Positions 1-8,507 of a stretch of DNA of 64,000 bases are shown piece after piece. A program made the translations under genes and the position numbers. How positions within the stretch are numbered: the stretch's first letter is position 1; each line of letters opens with the position of its first letter. The notes under the pieces are model-generated. The model was not told the DNA's origin. It saw nothing but the letters and a program-made list of their open reading frames with translations, and made no database searches. Source of the stretch: JAAFHZ01 sp964247085 (GTDB taxonomy: Bacteria > Cyanobacteriota > Cyanobacteriia > Cyanobacteriales > Chamaesiphonaceae); contig CAXTSX010000002.1 in NCBI GenBank assembly GCA_964247085.1, positions 104,774-168,773 of the forward strand. Reading direction: 5' to 3'.

Positions 1-1
1 A

Positions 2-553
2 CTATATGCTGATTTTACAGACACATCAAAGTACGAAGACTCTTTTAAAAAGCTTGTCAGTAGCATTGGGATTGTCTTCAATAAAAAAGCTCTAGAAAGC
101 AGCATAACAGCTTCTAGTTTGGGTAAAGCATTAGATAAAGCTGCTATCATTAACCTTCGTGTTTTCAGTCACCCATTTCATAGACCTTTCCAGTACATGG
201 GTTTGAGTATCACTGATGCAGCTATAGCAGTTCACCAAGAACCGAATAATGTTGGAAATATTATTGTAGACACTGAAGACTGTCATATGCTTCTAGAAGC
301 TGAAGGCAACTTTATAAATTTTGTTGATATTGAGTTGAAGAAAACGGCTCCTCAATACCAAAGTCGTGAATTCGATTCAGAGCCAATATTAGCCTCTCTA
401 AGCATAAATCCTGCCGAATTAGATCTTGTAAGAAAACGGACTGATTATCATACTTATTATGATCATAGAAAGAAGCTCAAAATAGGCGTTTCTTGTTTGG
501 ACGATGGCGCACCTATTAATGTTACCTTTAGTGCAAAATATTATGGAGATTAG
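2..553 (+). CDS. C-terminal part of a probable TIR-domain protein (5' end outside window)
   Basis: The reading frame is open from base 2, so the gene is cut by the window edge. A TTG at 119 is only an internal possibility. The first residues (LYADFTDTSKYEDSFKKL, then VSSIGI) resemble the last strand and helix of bacterial TIR or SEFIR domains, which often end with a D-F plus 'ky..sF..Ll..I' pattern. About 160 residues follow, with no motif I recognise, mostly polar with alternating beta-like stretches. If the domain call is right, this could be an NAD-consuming effector or a signalling protein. The catalytic region is not visible, so the class is an inference from a short tail. It is AT-rich compared with the housekeeping genes downstream, which suggests accessory DNA. 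Confidence 0.45.
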   Translation, partial: LYADFTDTSKYEDSFKKLVSSIGIVFNKKALESSITASSLGKALDKAAIINLRVFSHPFHRPFQYMGLSITDAAIAVHQEPNNVGNIIVDTEDCHMLLEAEGNFINFVDIELKKTAPQYQSREFDSEPILASLSINPAELDLVRKRTDYHTYYDHRKKLKIGVSCLDDGAPINVTFSAKYYGD

Positions 554-570
554 TTAACTCTTGCCCTCTG

Positions 571-621
571 GCCTAACAAGCGCGTGCACTCGGAACAGAT
601 GCGAACACTATTCGGTTATGC
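571..621 (+). other. attC-like half element behind the TIR-type gene
   Basis: GCCTAAC (571-577) fits the integron R'' consensus RYYYAAC and runs into AAGCGCGTGCACTCGG, a sequence typical of cassette ends. GTTATGC (615-621) differs by one base from the exact complement GTTAGGC. The internal L arms do not pair well. It lies 18 bp after the stop of the preceding gene, where a cassette attC would sit. Probably a degenerate or mobile-associated remnant. Confidence 0.3.
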
Positions 622-773
622 TACAAACATTATCGCCATCTAGTGAAGCGTAAGCGTCGATCGGGTATCTTATCCCATTGCAAAATCTCCCATTCCCCGT
701 CTTGTCTATTCGACTGACGGATTACTAGGGCGACGATCAGCTGACGAACGGGGCGATCGAACCCTAATACCCA

Positions 774-1166
774 TTACCGTTCTGACCAAATATTTTGCAC
801 CGAATAATTGCTAAATACTGAATCAGCACTCATTAACACTAAATTCTGGTTAATTGCTTGAGAGATAATGAGTCTATCAAATGGGTCGGTATGGTGAAAG
901 TGCAATGTCCGTTGAACGTTGAGATCGCCGAACAAAATCGGCAGGATTTGAATGTTCAGTCGATTCAAAATTCCTTCTAATTCATGAAACTCAATGCCTA
1001 GATCGAGCTTACCTTTGCCGACTTTGATGGCGATTTCCCAAAGACTGGCAACACTGATGGAGAGGTCATTCTCAGTCGCTTCTAGCAAATCGTTCATCGC
1101 TGGGTTCAGGCTAGGATTTCCAGCGATGTACCAAATCAAAATGTGAGTATCAATGAGCAGGTTCAT
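774..1166 (-). CDS. PIN-domain toxin, VapC family
   Basis: A 130-residue protein of typical PIN-toxin length. The acidic residues expected for the Mg-dependent RNase site are present: D6 in LLIDTH, E44 in SLWEIAIK, D94 and D97 in HHTDPFDRLI, and D115 in MSADSVF. VapC toxins cleave RNA (tRNA or rRNA) when released from their antitoxin. The start lies 3 nt after the stop of the upstream antitoxin gene, so the two are cotranscribed and probably translationally coupled. The substrate cannot be told from sequence. Confidence 0.88.
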   Translation of the reverse strand: MNLLIDTHILIWYIAGNPSLNPAMNDLLEATENDLSISVASLWEIAIKVGKGKLDLGIEFHELEGILNRLNIQILPILFGDLNVQRTLHFHHTDPFDRLIISQAINQNLVLMSADSVFSNYSVQNIWSER

Positions 1167-1169
1167 AGA

Positions 1170-1409
1170 TTACTGGTAATCGGCAAATTCTTCCAGAGGG
1201 GCATCAAAATCATCAGCGATCGTGACTTTACCTTTGAGAATGCCGAAACCATTGCGTTTTGGGGTTACAGGGTGATTTCCGATCTGGGAAACTGCGCCAA
1301 CACGTCGGGAAGTTAGATACTCAACATAGTGCAATGCCTCGATTTGGAGCGGTTCGGGGAGCTGCAAGAGAAGTGAATTAATACTCGCGATTGCGTTGGT
1401 TTGCGACAT
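1170..1409 (-). CDS. Antitoxin of the PIN toxin (DUF2281/VapB-like)
   Basis: A 79-residue protein. The N-terminal part (LLLQLPEPLQIEALHYVEYL) matches the short helical segment of DUF2281-type antitoxins found before PIN toxins. The acidic C-terminus (ADDFDAPLEEFADYQ) is the kind of tail that occupies the toxin active site. The ATG at 1409 has a strong AGGAGGT ribosome site 6 nt upstream, which fixes the start. It is the first gene of the pair, as is usual for antitoxins, and would be expected to autoregulate. I could not identify a distinct DNA-binding domain. Confidence 0.75.
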   Translation of the reverse strand: MSQTNAIASINSLLLQLPEPLQIEALHYVEYLTSRRVGAVSQIGNHPVTPKRNGFGILKGKVTIADDFDAPLEEFADYQ

Positions 1410-1506
1410 GCCGCTTACCTCCTGGTCTATTGATTTTATTTTAGTCTAGATTCGGGATAGCCATTGGTCGGTCTGAGTCCTAGCGTACAGAATCTGTTTG
1501 TAATAC

Positions 1507-2772
1507 TTAACTTATTGTGTCCAAAGCCCGATCGCCAATATCTCGCCGATAATACATTCCCTCAAACTGTACCGTATCCACTGCTGCATAAGCCCGATCG
1601 ATCGATTCCCTAAAATTAGCCCCCAGCGCCGTCACTCCCAACACCCGACCGCCATCCGTCACTAATTGACCATCTTTTAAAGTAGTCCCAGCCTGAAAAA
1701 TAATTGCATCATCTGTTGGCGATCCGATCGATATCGATTGACCCTTTTGATAATCTCCTGGATAGCCGCCTGCCGCCACCACCACACAAGTCGCCACCGA
1801 TTTAGACCAGGCGATCGGCAACAATTCAGCCAACCGCTGTTCGACACAAGCAGTCATCAGATCTACCAAAGGCGTGGCTAGCAGCGGCAAGATTGCTTGG
1901 GTTTCAGGGTCGCCAAACCGACAATTAAACTCTAATACCTGGATCTCACCAGCCGGGGTAATCATCAAGCCAGCATACAGAATCCCGCGATAATCAATAC
2001 CCTCTTGGCGAAAAGTGCGCAGCATTGGTTCCAATACTTCCGTCTGCACCCGTGCCATTAGTTCTGGGGTGCCGATCGGAGCCGGGGCATAAGCACCCAT
2101 GCCGCCAGTATTTGCACCAGTATCGCCATCGCCAATTCGTTTATGATCTTGAGCTGGCAACAAAGGCGTAATCGTAATGCCATCGGTAATGGCTAGTACC
2201 GATAGCTCTTGACCTAACAAGAACTCTTCTACCACTACTAAGTCAAAGCCTTGACTAAATAGCTGATCGATCGCCTGGATGGCCTCTGTAGTGGTTTGCG
2301 CTACAATGACTCCTTTACCCGCTGCTAAGCCATCAGCCTTCACCACAATTGGCGCACCCTGCTGCTGAATATAGGCTTGAGCGGCTGCTGACTCAGTAAA
2401 AGTTTCGGATTTGGCTGTGGGGATCCCAGCCTTCAGCATCATTTCCTTCGCCCAAGATTTACTGGATTCAATACGGGCTCCAGCTTGCGGTGGGCCAAAA
2501 ACCGGAATCTGTTGAGTTTGCAGATAATCAACGATTCCTTTTGCTAAGGGTAGCTCGGGACCCACCACTACCATGTCTATATGATCTGTTTGGACTAAAT
2601 GGCTAATGCCTGCAAAATCATCGATCGGTAACACCACATTCTGACATCGATCCAGCTGTGCAGTCCCGGCATTGCCCGGTACACATAGTACCTGAGTAAC
2701 TTGAGAAGACTGAAGGAGTTTCCAGGCGATCGTATGTTCTCTGCCGCCATTACCGATGACTAATATTTTCAC
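1507..2772 (-). CDS. purD: Phosphoribosylamine-glycine ligase (GAR synthetase)
   Basis: A 421-residue ATP-grasp enzyme that joins glycine to phosphoribosylamine in de novo purine synthesis, giving GAR and ADP. It opens with MKILVIGNGGREHTIAW, the PurD N-domain signature. The central ATP-grasp region contains VVKADGLAAGKGVIV, and the HKRIGDGDTGANTGGMGAY segment is the PurD family hallmark, followed by LEFNCRFGDPE, which carries metal ligands. Full length, no defects. It lies downstream of the kinase gene on the same strand with a 104-bp gap, so it may be cotranscribed or independent. Confidence 0.97.
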   Translation of the reverse strand: MKILVIGNGGREHTIAWKLLQSSQVTQVLCVPGNAGTAQLDRCQNVVLPIDDFAGISHLVQTDHIDMVVVGPELPLAKGIVDYLQTQQIPVFGPPQAGARIESSKSWAKEMMLKAGIPTAKSETFTESAAAQAYIQQQGAPIVVKADGLAAGKGVIVAQTTTEAIQAIDQLFSQGFDLVVVEEFLLGQELSVLAITDGITITPLLPAQDHKRIGDGDTGANTGGMGAYAPAPIGTPELMARVQTEVLEPMLRTFRQEGIDYRGILYAGLMITPAGEIQVLEFNCRFGDPETQAILPLLATPLVDLMTACVEQRLAELLPIAWSKSVATCVVVAAGGYPGDYQKGQSISIGSPTDDAIIFQAGTTLKDGQLVTDGGRVLGVTALGANFRESIDRAYAAVDTVQFEGMYYRRDIGDRALDTIS

Positions 2773-2876
2773 GCTTTGCTGCTACCTAAATTGAGGGATC
2801 TGCTGATTTGCACCAGCATTCAAGATAGATATCATAAGACTTATTTTGTAACTTTAGGATGGTAATTCTTTGCTCC

Positions 2877-4502
2877 TTACCAAAAACCACCGCGCTTACC
2901 ATTAGGAAAAACTGTCAAAAAGTTGGTTTTAGCCATCCCCAACTGAGACTCACTCATTTTGACTCCCCGTAAGTTGGCGCCACACAAATTAGTGCCTTGC
3001 AAGTTGGCTTTACTCAATTGAGCTTCACTCAAGTCGGCACCACGCAGATCGGCATCTTGCAGGTTGGCATAGTCCATGACACTTCTGCTGAGATTAGCTC
3101 CCCGCAAGCAGGCTCTAGTGAAGTTGGTTTTGGTGAACTTGCCAGCGCCTAAATTAGCATTTTGCAGATTTCCACCACTACAATTGGTATTTTCCCAAGT
3201 TACACCAGGTAAATTGGCTTTTGGCAAATTAGATCCACTGATATCTAAATCGTTGAAAGTGCGCTGTCCGCGCTGATAAGCTTTCAACAAAGCATTGGCA
3301 TCCATTTTGGTGATTTCTCGTTGCCGATTAGCTATCCCCGGTGATCTCTCAACATGATCTGCCGCCGATGTACTCGATAGGTTGGATGGATTAACAATAG
3401 TGGGGCTGCCCGCTCGATCGCGATTTTCGCGAATAGTCTTAGCCAGCTTTTGAACCGGCGAAGCTGCTGGAACTCCAGGGCTGGGGGGTGGTGGTGGCGG
3501 GGAAGGAGCTGATGATCGATCGATCTTGCGATCACCAATGGAATTAGTTGGAGTACCGAGTGTGTTAGTTCCCATGCCCGACTTCGTAAAAGGCTGTTCT
3601 GCTAGTTCTAACGCGCGCATCACTTGTTCAGCTGATTGATAGCGATGTTTAACAGACGACTCCAGCATTTTACTGACGATCGGTTGTAATGTTGGACTCA
3701 GCTGCACATACTTTTGCCACATCATCTCACCCGTGCTGGGGTGATTTTCAATATCTTTGGGTGATTTACCAGTCATCAGATAGATACAAGTAATTCCTAG
3801 CGAGTAGATATCACTAGCGAAAACCGGTCTCATCACCAGTTGTTCGGGCGGTGCATAACCCGAAGTTCCCACGGCAAATTGAGTAAAGGCCGTATTACCA
3901 GTACCGACTTCTTCTTGGTCGGCCAGCTTGCTGACTTCATTTTTAACAGCCCCAAAGTCAATCAAAACTAGTTTGTTGTCTTGGTCACGGCGGATAATAT
4001 TGGCAGGCTTGATATCGCGGTGAATGATTTCCTTGCTATGAACGTATTGAATAATTGGCAGAATTTCGATCAGAAATCTTTGAATTTTTGCTTCACTGAA
4101 CAATCCCTCTTTGCGAATTTCTTGATGGAGAGTGATACCACTAACAAAATCTTGCACCAAGTAAAAACTCTGGCGATCCTCAAAATAGTCCAGAAGACGG
4201 GGGATTTGGGGATGATTGCCAATTTTACCTAGGGTTCTAGCTTCCCGTTCAAATAGCTCTCTGGCCATTTTGAGGAACTTCTCATGGTTGTTGCTGGGTC
4301 GTAGTTGCTTGAGCACGCAGATCGGCTCACCGGGCAAGGACATATCCACAGCCACAAAAGTTGCTCCAAAGCCACCTTGTCCTAAGGATTTGGTCACTCG
4401 GTAGCGATTGCGTACCAATAGTCTTGACCCGCAGGATTGACACAAGAAGGCATCAGATAAATTTTTCGGTTGAGTACAATCTGGATTTACGCAGTAGCTC
4501 AT
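2877..4502 (-). CDS. Ser/Thr protein kinase with zinc-ribbon N-terminus and pentapeptide repeats (SpkB-like)
   Basis: A 541-residue protein with three parts. (1) Residues 1-30 hold a four-cysteine ribbon (C4, C9, C21, C24). (2) Residues 34-300 form a Hanks-type kinase with glycine loop GQGGFGATF, K65 as the ATP lysine, HRD at 161-163 and DFG at 182-184. (3) After a proline-rich linker (SAPSPPPPPPSPGVP), residues from about 400 form pentapeptide repeats of the A(D/N)LXX type. The kinase is complete and should be active. Synechocystis SpkB has a Cys-motif kinase architecture of this kind and is linked to oxidative stress. The ortholog claim is inference. It diverges from pheT across a 303-bp intergenic region. 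Confidence 0.9.
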   Translation of the reverse strand: MSYCVNPDCTQPKNLSDAFLCQSCGSRLLVRNRYRVTKSLGQGGFGATFVAVDMSLPGEPICVLKQLRPSNNHEKFLKMARELFEREARTLGKIGNHPQIPRLLDYFEDRQSFYLVQDFVSGITLHQEIRKEGLFSEAKIQRFLIEILPIIQYVHSKEIIHRDIKPANIIRRDQDNKLVLIDFGAVKNEVSKLADQEEVGTGNTAFTQFAVGTSGYAPPEQLVMRPVFASDIYSLGITCIYLMTGKSPKDIENHPSTGEMMWQKYVQLSPTLQPIVSKMLESSVKHRYQSAEQVMRALELAEQPFTKSGMGTNTLGTPTNSIGDRKIDRSSAPSPPPPPPSPGVPAASPVQKLAKTIRENRDRAGSPTIVNPSNLSSTSAADHVERSPGIANRQREITKMDANALLKAYQRGQRTFNDLDISGSNLPKANLPGVTWENTNCSGGNLQNANLGAGKFTKTNFTRACLRGANLSRSVMDYANLQDADLRGADLSEAQLSKANLQGTNLCGANLRGVKMSESQLGMAKTNFLTVFPNGKRGGFW

Positions 4503-4690
4503 TGAGCCTCACCAGTTCAAGTGTGCAGGAGGGGGACGGGGAACAGTTCGACTTGGGACATCAGCATAAATATTATGCCATACCATAGGGTCTCACTGCT
4601 TTTTGATGTTTTGAACATTTGCTCAAATAACTGATAAATAATCAATGGTAATGGTGGTGATTAATACCAATTTAGCTAGTAATTAATTAA

Positions 4691-4763
4691 TCATCCTCAG
4701 TGGAGGATGACTGAGAGATTTAGATATAATTACACCAACAGTCATCTTGGGCGAAGATGTTGG
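4691..4763 (+). promoter_or_regulatory. Putative pheT promoter with two small inverted repeats
   Basis: The 303-bp gap 4503-4805 has no gene. TCATCCTC (4691-4698) and GAGGATGA (4703-4710) form an 8-bp inverted repeat. It lies just before a perfect TATAAT -10 at 4725-4730. No consensus -35 is visible; the repeat occupies that position and could be an activator or operator site. Downstream, CATCTT (4743-4748) pairs with AAGATG (4754-4759), and outer CCAA/TTGG could extend it into a small leader hairpin before the ATG at 4806. No T-box or leader peptide is evident. Confidence 0.45.
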
Positions 4764-4805
4764 GTTGGAACCTCTGTCCGCAATATTTTCAGTTATTTAA
4801 AGTAA

Positions 4806-7337
4806 ATGTATATTTCTCTGAATTGGTTAAACGAGTTAGTTAAAGTTTCGATCGAACCAGCAGCTTTAGCAGAGGTTCTTACTCTAGCTGGGTTTGAGGT
4901 GGAATCGATCGAAGATCGTCGCCAATGGGCTGCGGGGGTGGTTGTTGGCCAAGTACTTAGCCGAGAGCCACATCCGAATGCTGACAAACTGAGTGTTTGT
5001 CTGGTCGATGTCGGCGATGGGAATCCGCCAGTTCAAATTGTCTGCGGGGCAGCCAATGTTCGAGCGGGAATTTATGTCCCAGTAGCTAAGGTAGGTGCTT
5101 ACCTACCAGTCATCGATCTGAAAATTAAACCGGCTAAGCTGCGCGGTGAAAAGTCTGAGGGGATGATTTGTTCCTTAGCTGAAGTAGGTTTGGCTAAGGA
5201 CTCAGCTGGTATTCACATCTTTGCCGAAGTAGGAGCTGCTGGAGCGCCGCCAGTGGGAAGTGATGTGGGACCTTTACTAGGTTTGGATGATGTCATTTTG
5301 GATTTGACCTCAACAGCTAACCGAGCCGATGCTTTGAGCATGGTGGGCATTGCCCGGGAAGTAGCGGCTTTGACCGGTGCTGTTATTAACTTACCCACAA
5401 TGAACCCGGTTTCACTCGTGGGCGGAAATAAAAATGTGCAGGTCAGGGTTGATCCACAGTCTTGCCAGGTCTATATTGCAACTCTGGTAAATAATATCAA
5501 AATTGCTCCGGCTCCCGATTGGTTACAACGGCGGTTGCAAGCAGCGGGCATTCGATCGATCAACAATGTGGTAGATATTACCAACTATGTTTTGCTGGAA
5601 TGGGGACAGCCGCTCCATGCCTTTGATGCCGATAAGTTAACGACCTTGACCGGCAGCGCTGATTTTGATTTGGGAGTGCGCTTGGCTCAACCTCCGGCAG
5701 TTTTAAAAACCTTAGATGATCAAGAGCGCCAGCTCCAGTCCCAAAATTTATTGATAACAGCGAGCGATCGACCGATCGCTTTAGCTGGGGTGATGGGTGG
5801 TGCTGACACCGAAGTAGACGAAAATACCACTAGTATTTTGCTGGAAGCCGCCATTTTTGACTCGGTGGCCATCCGCAAATCTTCTCGTAGTCAAAACTTG
5901 CGATCGGAAGCTTCCACTCGTTACGAGCGGGGGGTAAACCTGGCAGAGTTGGAATTAGCAAATCAAAGGACTTTAAACTTATTAGTAGAACTGGCTGGTG
6001 GTCGGGTAATTGCAGAAGCCAAGGCCGATCATCGACCAGATTGGGTGGGGCAGCCGCGCACTATTACGCTGCGCTTAGAACGACTGAATCAAATTTTAGG
6101 GCCGACAGTTGGTGAGGAAGAAGTAGGTGAAGTGAGCGCCGCTGATGTCGAAAGAATTCTGACAGCTTTAGGGTGTCAGATGATGCCAGTTTCTAGTGGT
6201 ATCGAAAGATTACAAGCAGTCCTGGGTTCAATCGAAGCTTTGACGGATTTGATGACAGCTAGTCCCCCCATAGTGGATGTTTGGGATGTGATTGTGCCTA
6301 CTTACCGCTATCGCGATCTGGAGCGAGAGATTGATCTCATTGAAGAGGTGGCTCGGTTGTATGGTTACGATAAGTTTCAAGATACGCTGCCCAGCGAATC
6401 GGCGGCAGGCTATTTGTCATTAGATGTCGAGCTGCTGCGGCTGGTGCGATCGAGCTTCCGGGCGGTGGGCTTCAATGAACTGATGCATTATTCCTATGCT
6501 CTGCATAAACCAGAGGTTGGCAGAATGGTAGATATTGCTAACCCGATGTTCACGGAGTATGCGACTTTGCGATCGGAGCTAACTTCCCACCTGATTCAGA
6601 GTTTTCAATACAACTTGGAGCAAGGCAATGGTTCATTATGGGGCTTTGAGATTGGCAAAGTTTTTAGCAAAGATGAATCTGGCCTCATGGAAGCTGACGT
6701 GCTGGCCGGGATTTGTGGCGGTGATGCTCGCGCCCAACGCTGGACAACCAGCGACAAACCTCAGAATCTGACTTGGTACGAGGCGAAAGGTTTGCTCGAC
6801 AATATTTGGCAGCGCTTAGGAATGCCGGTGGAATATCAAGTGGATCAAAGCAATGAACAGTTTCATCCAGGGCGGACGGCTTCTTTGTGGTTGCATGGCG
6901 AACGCTTGGGCACTTTTGGTCAGCTTCATCCCCAACTGCGCCAAGAACTGGATCTACCTGATGCTGTCTATGCCTTTCAGCTAAATTTAGAAGTGGTGCT
7001 AGAGCATCTAGCTAAGGACGAACAGTTGGTGCCCCCATACCAAACTTTTTCAACTTATCCAGCCTCCGATCGAGACATTGCTTTCTTTGCGCCTTTGACC
7101 GTATCTTTGGCTGAATTACAAAAATCCATGCGCCAAGCTGCCGGTGACCTACTGGCTGATGTGCGGCTGTTTGATGAATATCGGGGGCAGAATGTCCCGG
7201 ATGGTCAGCGCAGCTTGGCCATGCGGTTGGTTTACCGGGCGATCGATCGCACCCTCAAAGATGAGGATATTGAGCCCGCCCATCAAAAGGTACGAGATAT
7301 CCTAGTAGATAAATTTCAAGTGACTTTACGGAGTTAG
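4806..7337 (+). CDS. pheT: Phenylalanyl-tRNA synthetase, beta subunit
   Basis: An 843-residue protein, slightly longer than the usual 790-820. It starts MYISLNWLNELV, standard for PheT. An EMAP/Trbp111-like tRNA-binding domain (HPNADKLSVCLVDVG, about residues 55-155) is followed by the B3/B4 editing region (about 210-400, including LLEWGQPLHAFDAD), the B5 region, the catalytic-like core and a C-terminal FDX-ACB domain that binds tRNA-Phe (about 745-843, starting at TYPASDRDIAF). With PheS, which is not in this window, it forms the alpha2-beta2 enzyme charging tRNA-Phe. The gene at 7345 begins 7 nt after its stop and is probably cotranscribed. Confidence 0.97.
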   Translation: MYISLNWLNELVKVSIEPAALAEVLTLAGFEVESIEDRRQWAAGVVVGQVLSREPHPNADKLSVCLVDVGDGNPPVQIVCGAANVRAGIYVPVAKVGAYLPVIDLKIKPAKLRGEKSEGMICSLAEVGLAKDSAGIHIFAEVGAAGAPPVGSDVGPLLGLDDVILDLTSTANRADALSMVGIAREVAALTGAVINLPTMNPVSLVGGNKNVQVRVDPQSCQVYIATLVNNIKIAPAPDWLQRRLQAAGIRSINNVVDITNYVLLEWGQPLHAFDADKLTTLTGSADFDLGVRLAQPPAVLKTLDDQERQLQSQNLLITASDRPIALAGVMGGADTEVDENTTSILLEAAIFDSVAIRKSSRSQNLRSEASTRYERGVNLAELELANQRTLNLLVELAGGRVIAEAKADHRPDWVGQPRTITLRLERLNQILGPTVGEEEVGEVSAADVERILTALGCQMMPVSSGIERLQAVLGSIEALTDLMTASPPIVDVWDVIVPTYRYRDLEREIDLIEEVARLYGYDKFQDTLPSESAAGYLSLDVELLRLVRSSFRAVGFNELMHYSYALHKPEVGRMVDIANPMFTEYATLRSELTSHLIQSFQYNLEQGNGSLWGFEIGKVFSKDESGLMEADVLAGICGGDARAQRWTTSDKPQNLTWYEAKGLLDNIWQRLGMPVEYQVDQSNEQFHPGRTASLWLHGERLGTFGQLHPQLRQELDLPDAVYAFQLNLEVVLEHLAKDEQLVPPYQTFSTYPASDRDIAFFAPLTVSLAELQKSMRQAAGDLLADVRLFDEYRGQNVPDGQRSLAMRLVYRAIDRTLKDEDIEPAHQKVRDILVDKFQVTLRS

Positions 7338-7344
7338 CTATCCT

Positions 7345-8145
7345 ATGGCGGATCTAGATCGATCGATCGGCTCCGGTACCAGCCAGGCGATCGAACAGTT
7401 TATCCAATCCACAAGACCTAGTGTTTGGAGTTACCTAGACAAAACCGAAATTTTGACCGGGATGATTGCTCGTTTGCATAATCCTTTGCAGGTCAAGCAA
7501 GGTGGCCAGCCCTTTTGTGGACCAGCCGTGGTGTTATTCGAGCTGATCCGCAAGCATCCTCATCGCTATGTGGAGCTCTGTCGTGGACTGTTTGAAGAGG
7601 GTCGTTTTCGGGGAGTCCGAGAACCAATTATTGCGAGCACCCGCCTAAGGCACAGTCATGGCGATCTGCGGATGGCTCCGGTGGACTGGTTAGTGCTGGC
7701 GACATTGCGCGATCAAGCTAATTGGTTGGTACCGGTGCATCCCCAGGCTCCAGCCGTGCTGCGGGACCTGGCCGGAATTACTGGGCCTTGGGATGTAACT
7801 TACTGGATCAAGAACTTATTGGGGTACGAGCAAGTTCAGCATTACTATACGCCTTGGGGTGGGGAGGTCGCTGCTCTAGAAAAAGCCCAGCGATCGATCA
7901 ATCAAGGCGGCATTGCCCTAGCTTTAATTGACCAGGGCTTATTGAATTACAAGGTGCCCTGTTTTTCCTACCCCAATCATTGGGTGTCCATTTTGGGTAA
8001 TGTGGAATTAGCTGACAAAGCCTGCTTAGACTGTTACAGCTGGGGCCGACACATTCCCCTCAGTGGGGAATTACGTGAATTTAAGCGACATCTATGGGGG
8101 ATGTCGATCGCCTACGATAGCAATGAATCTATCAATCTCAACTGA
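7345..8145 (+). CDS. Unknown protein with papain-like Cys/His pattern
   Basis: A 266-residue soluble protein with no signal peptide or membrane segment. GGQPFCGPAVVLFEL (Q55, C58 before a helix) followed about 150 residues later by YPNHWVSIL (H212) is the Gln-Cys ... His order of papain-fold enzymes. CLDCYSWG at 227-234 could carry the third residue on the following strand. This suggests a cysteine peptidase, transglutaminase-like or amidase fold, but I recognise no named family. The gene follows pheT by 7 nt with no terminator between, so it probably shares its transcript. The function is unknown; the fold is an inference from two motifs. Confidence 0.5.
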   Translation: MADLDRSIGSGTSQAIEQFIQSTRPSVWSYLDKTEILTGMIARLHNPLQVKQGGQPFCGPAVVLFELIRKHPHRYVELCRGLFEEGRFRGVREPIIASTRLRHSHGDLRMAPVDWLVLATLRDQANWLVPVHPQAPAVLRDLAGITGPWDVTYWIKNLLGYEQVQHYYTPWGGEVAALEKAQRSINQGGIALALIDQGLLNYKVPCFSYPNHWVSILGNVELADKACLDCYSWGRHIPLSGELREFKRHLWGMSIAYDSNESINLN

Positions 8146-8186
8146 TTTTTTGGTTTAACGCAACATCAGCAACATTAATATTTTTA

Positions 8187-8507
8187 TAGACAAGTTGGCC
8201 ACCCTAAGCTATTATTATAGGCTGTGGTCAAAACTTGGCTTCTTGGTCGTCAGACCAGCATAGTAAGCAAGGTTGTTTTGGGTGGATACTGATCGGTTTA
8301 AGCTGCTCCAGTCCTAACAAAAAATATACAACCCTGTCAGTACTCGCCTTCCAGCATAGATTTTTGGTAACAGCTGCTCCGGAATAATTTCTCCAAGTGC
8401 AGCGATTTCACGAACTCAGTACAGCAGGAATAATCCCACAATGAACGCGCCAGCCGGTGGAAGTTCATCACAACGTAGTGTCTCAATAGATAAGGAAGAC
8501 CTCAACT
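8187..8507 (+). promoter_or_regulatory. Promoter and long 5' leader of the S10-type ribosomal operon
   Basis: The 362-bp gap 8146-8507 has no gene. TAGACA (8187-8192), a 17-bp spacer and TATTAT (8210-8215) make a good sigma-70 type promoter, which would give a leader of about 285 nt before rplC. In the leader, TGGTC (8244-8248) and GACCA (8253-8257) form a short stem. Long leaders ahead of ribosomal operons often mediate feedback by a ribosomal protein. No specific L4-leader motif can be assigned by eye. The rplC start has AAGGAAG upstream. Confidence 0.5.
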
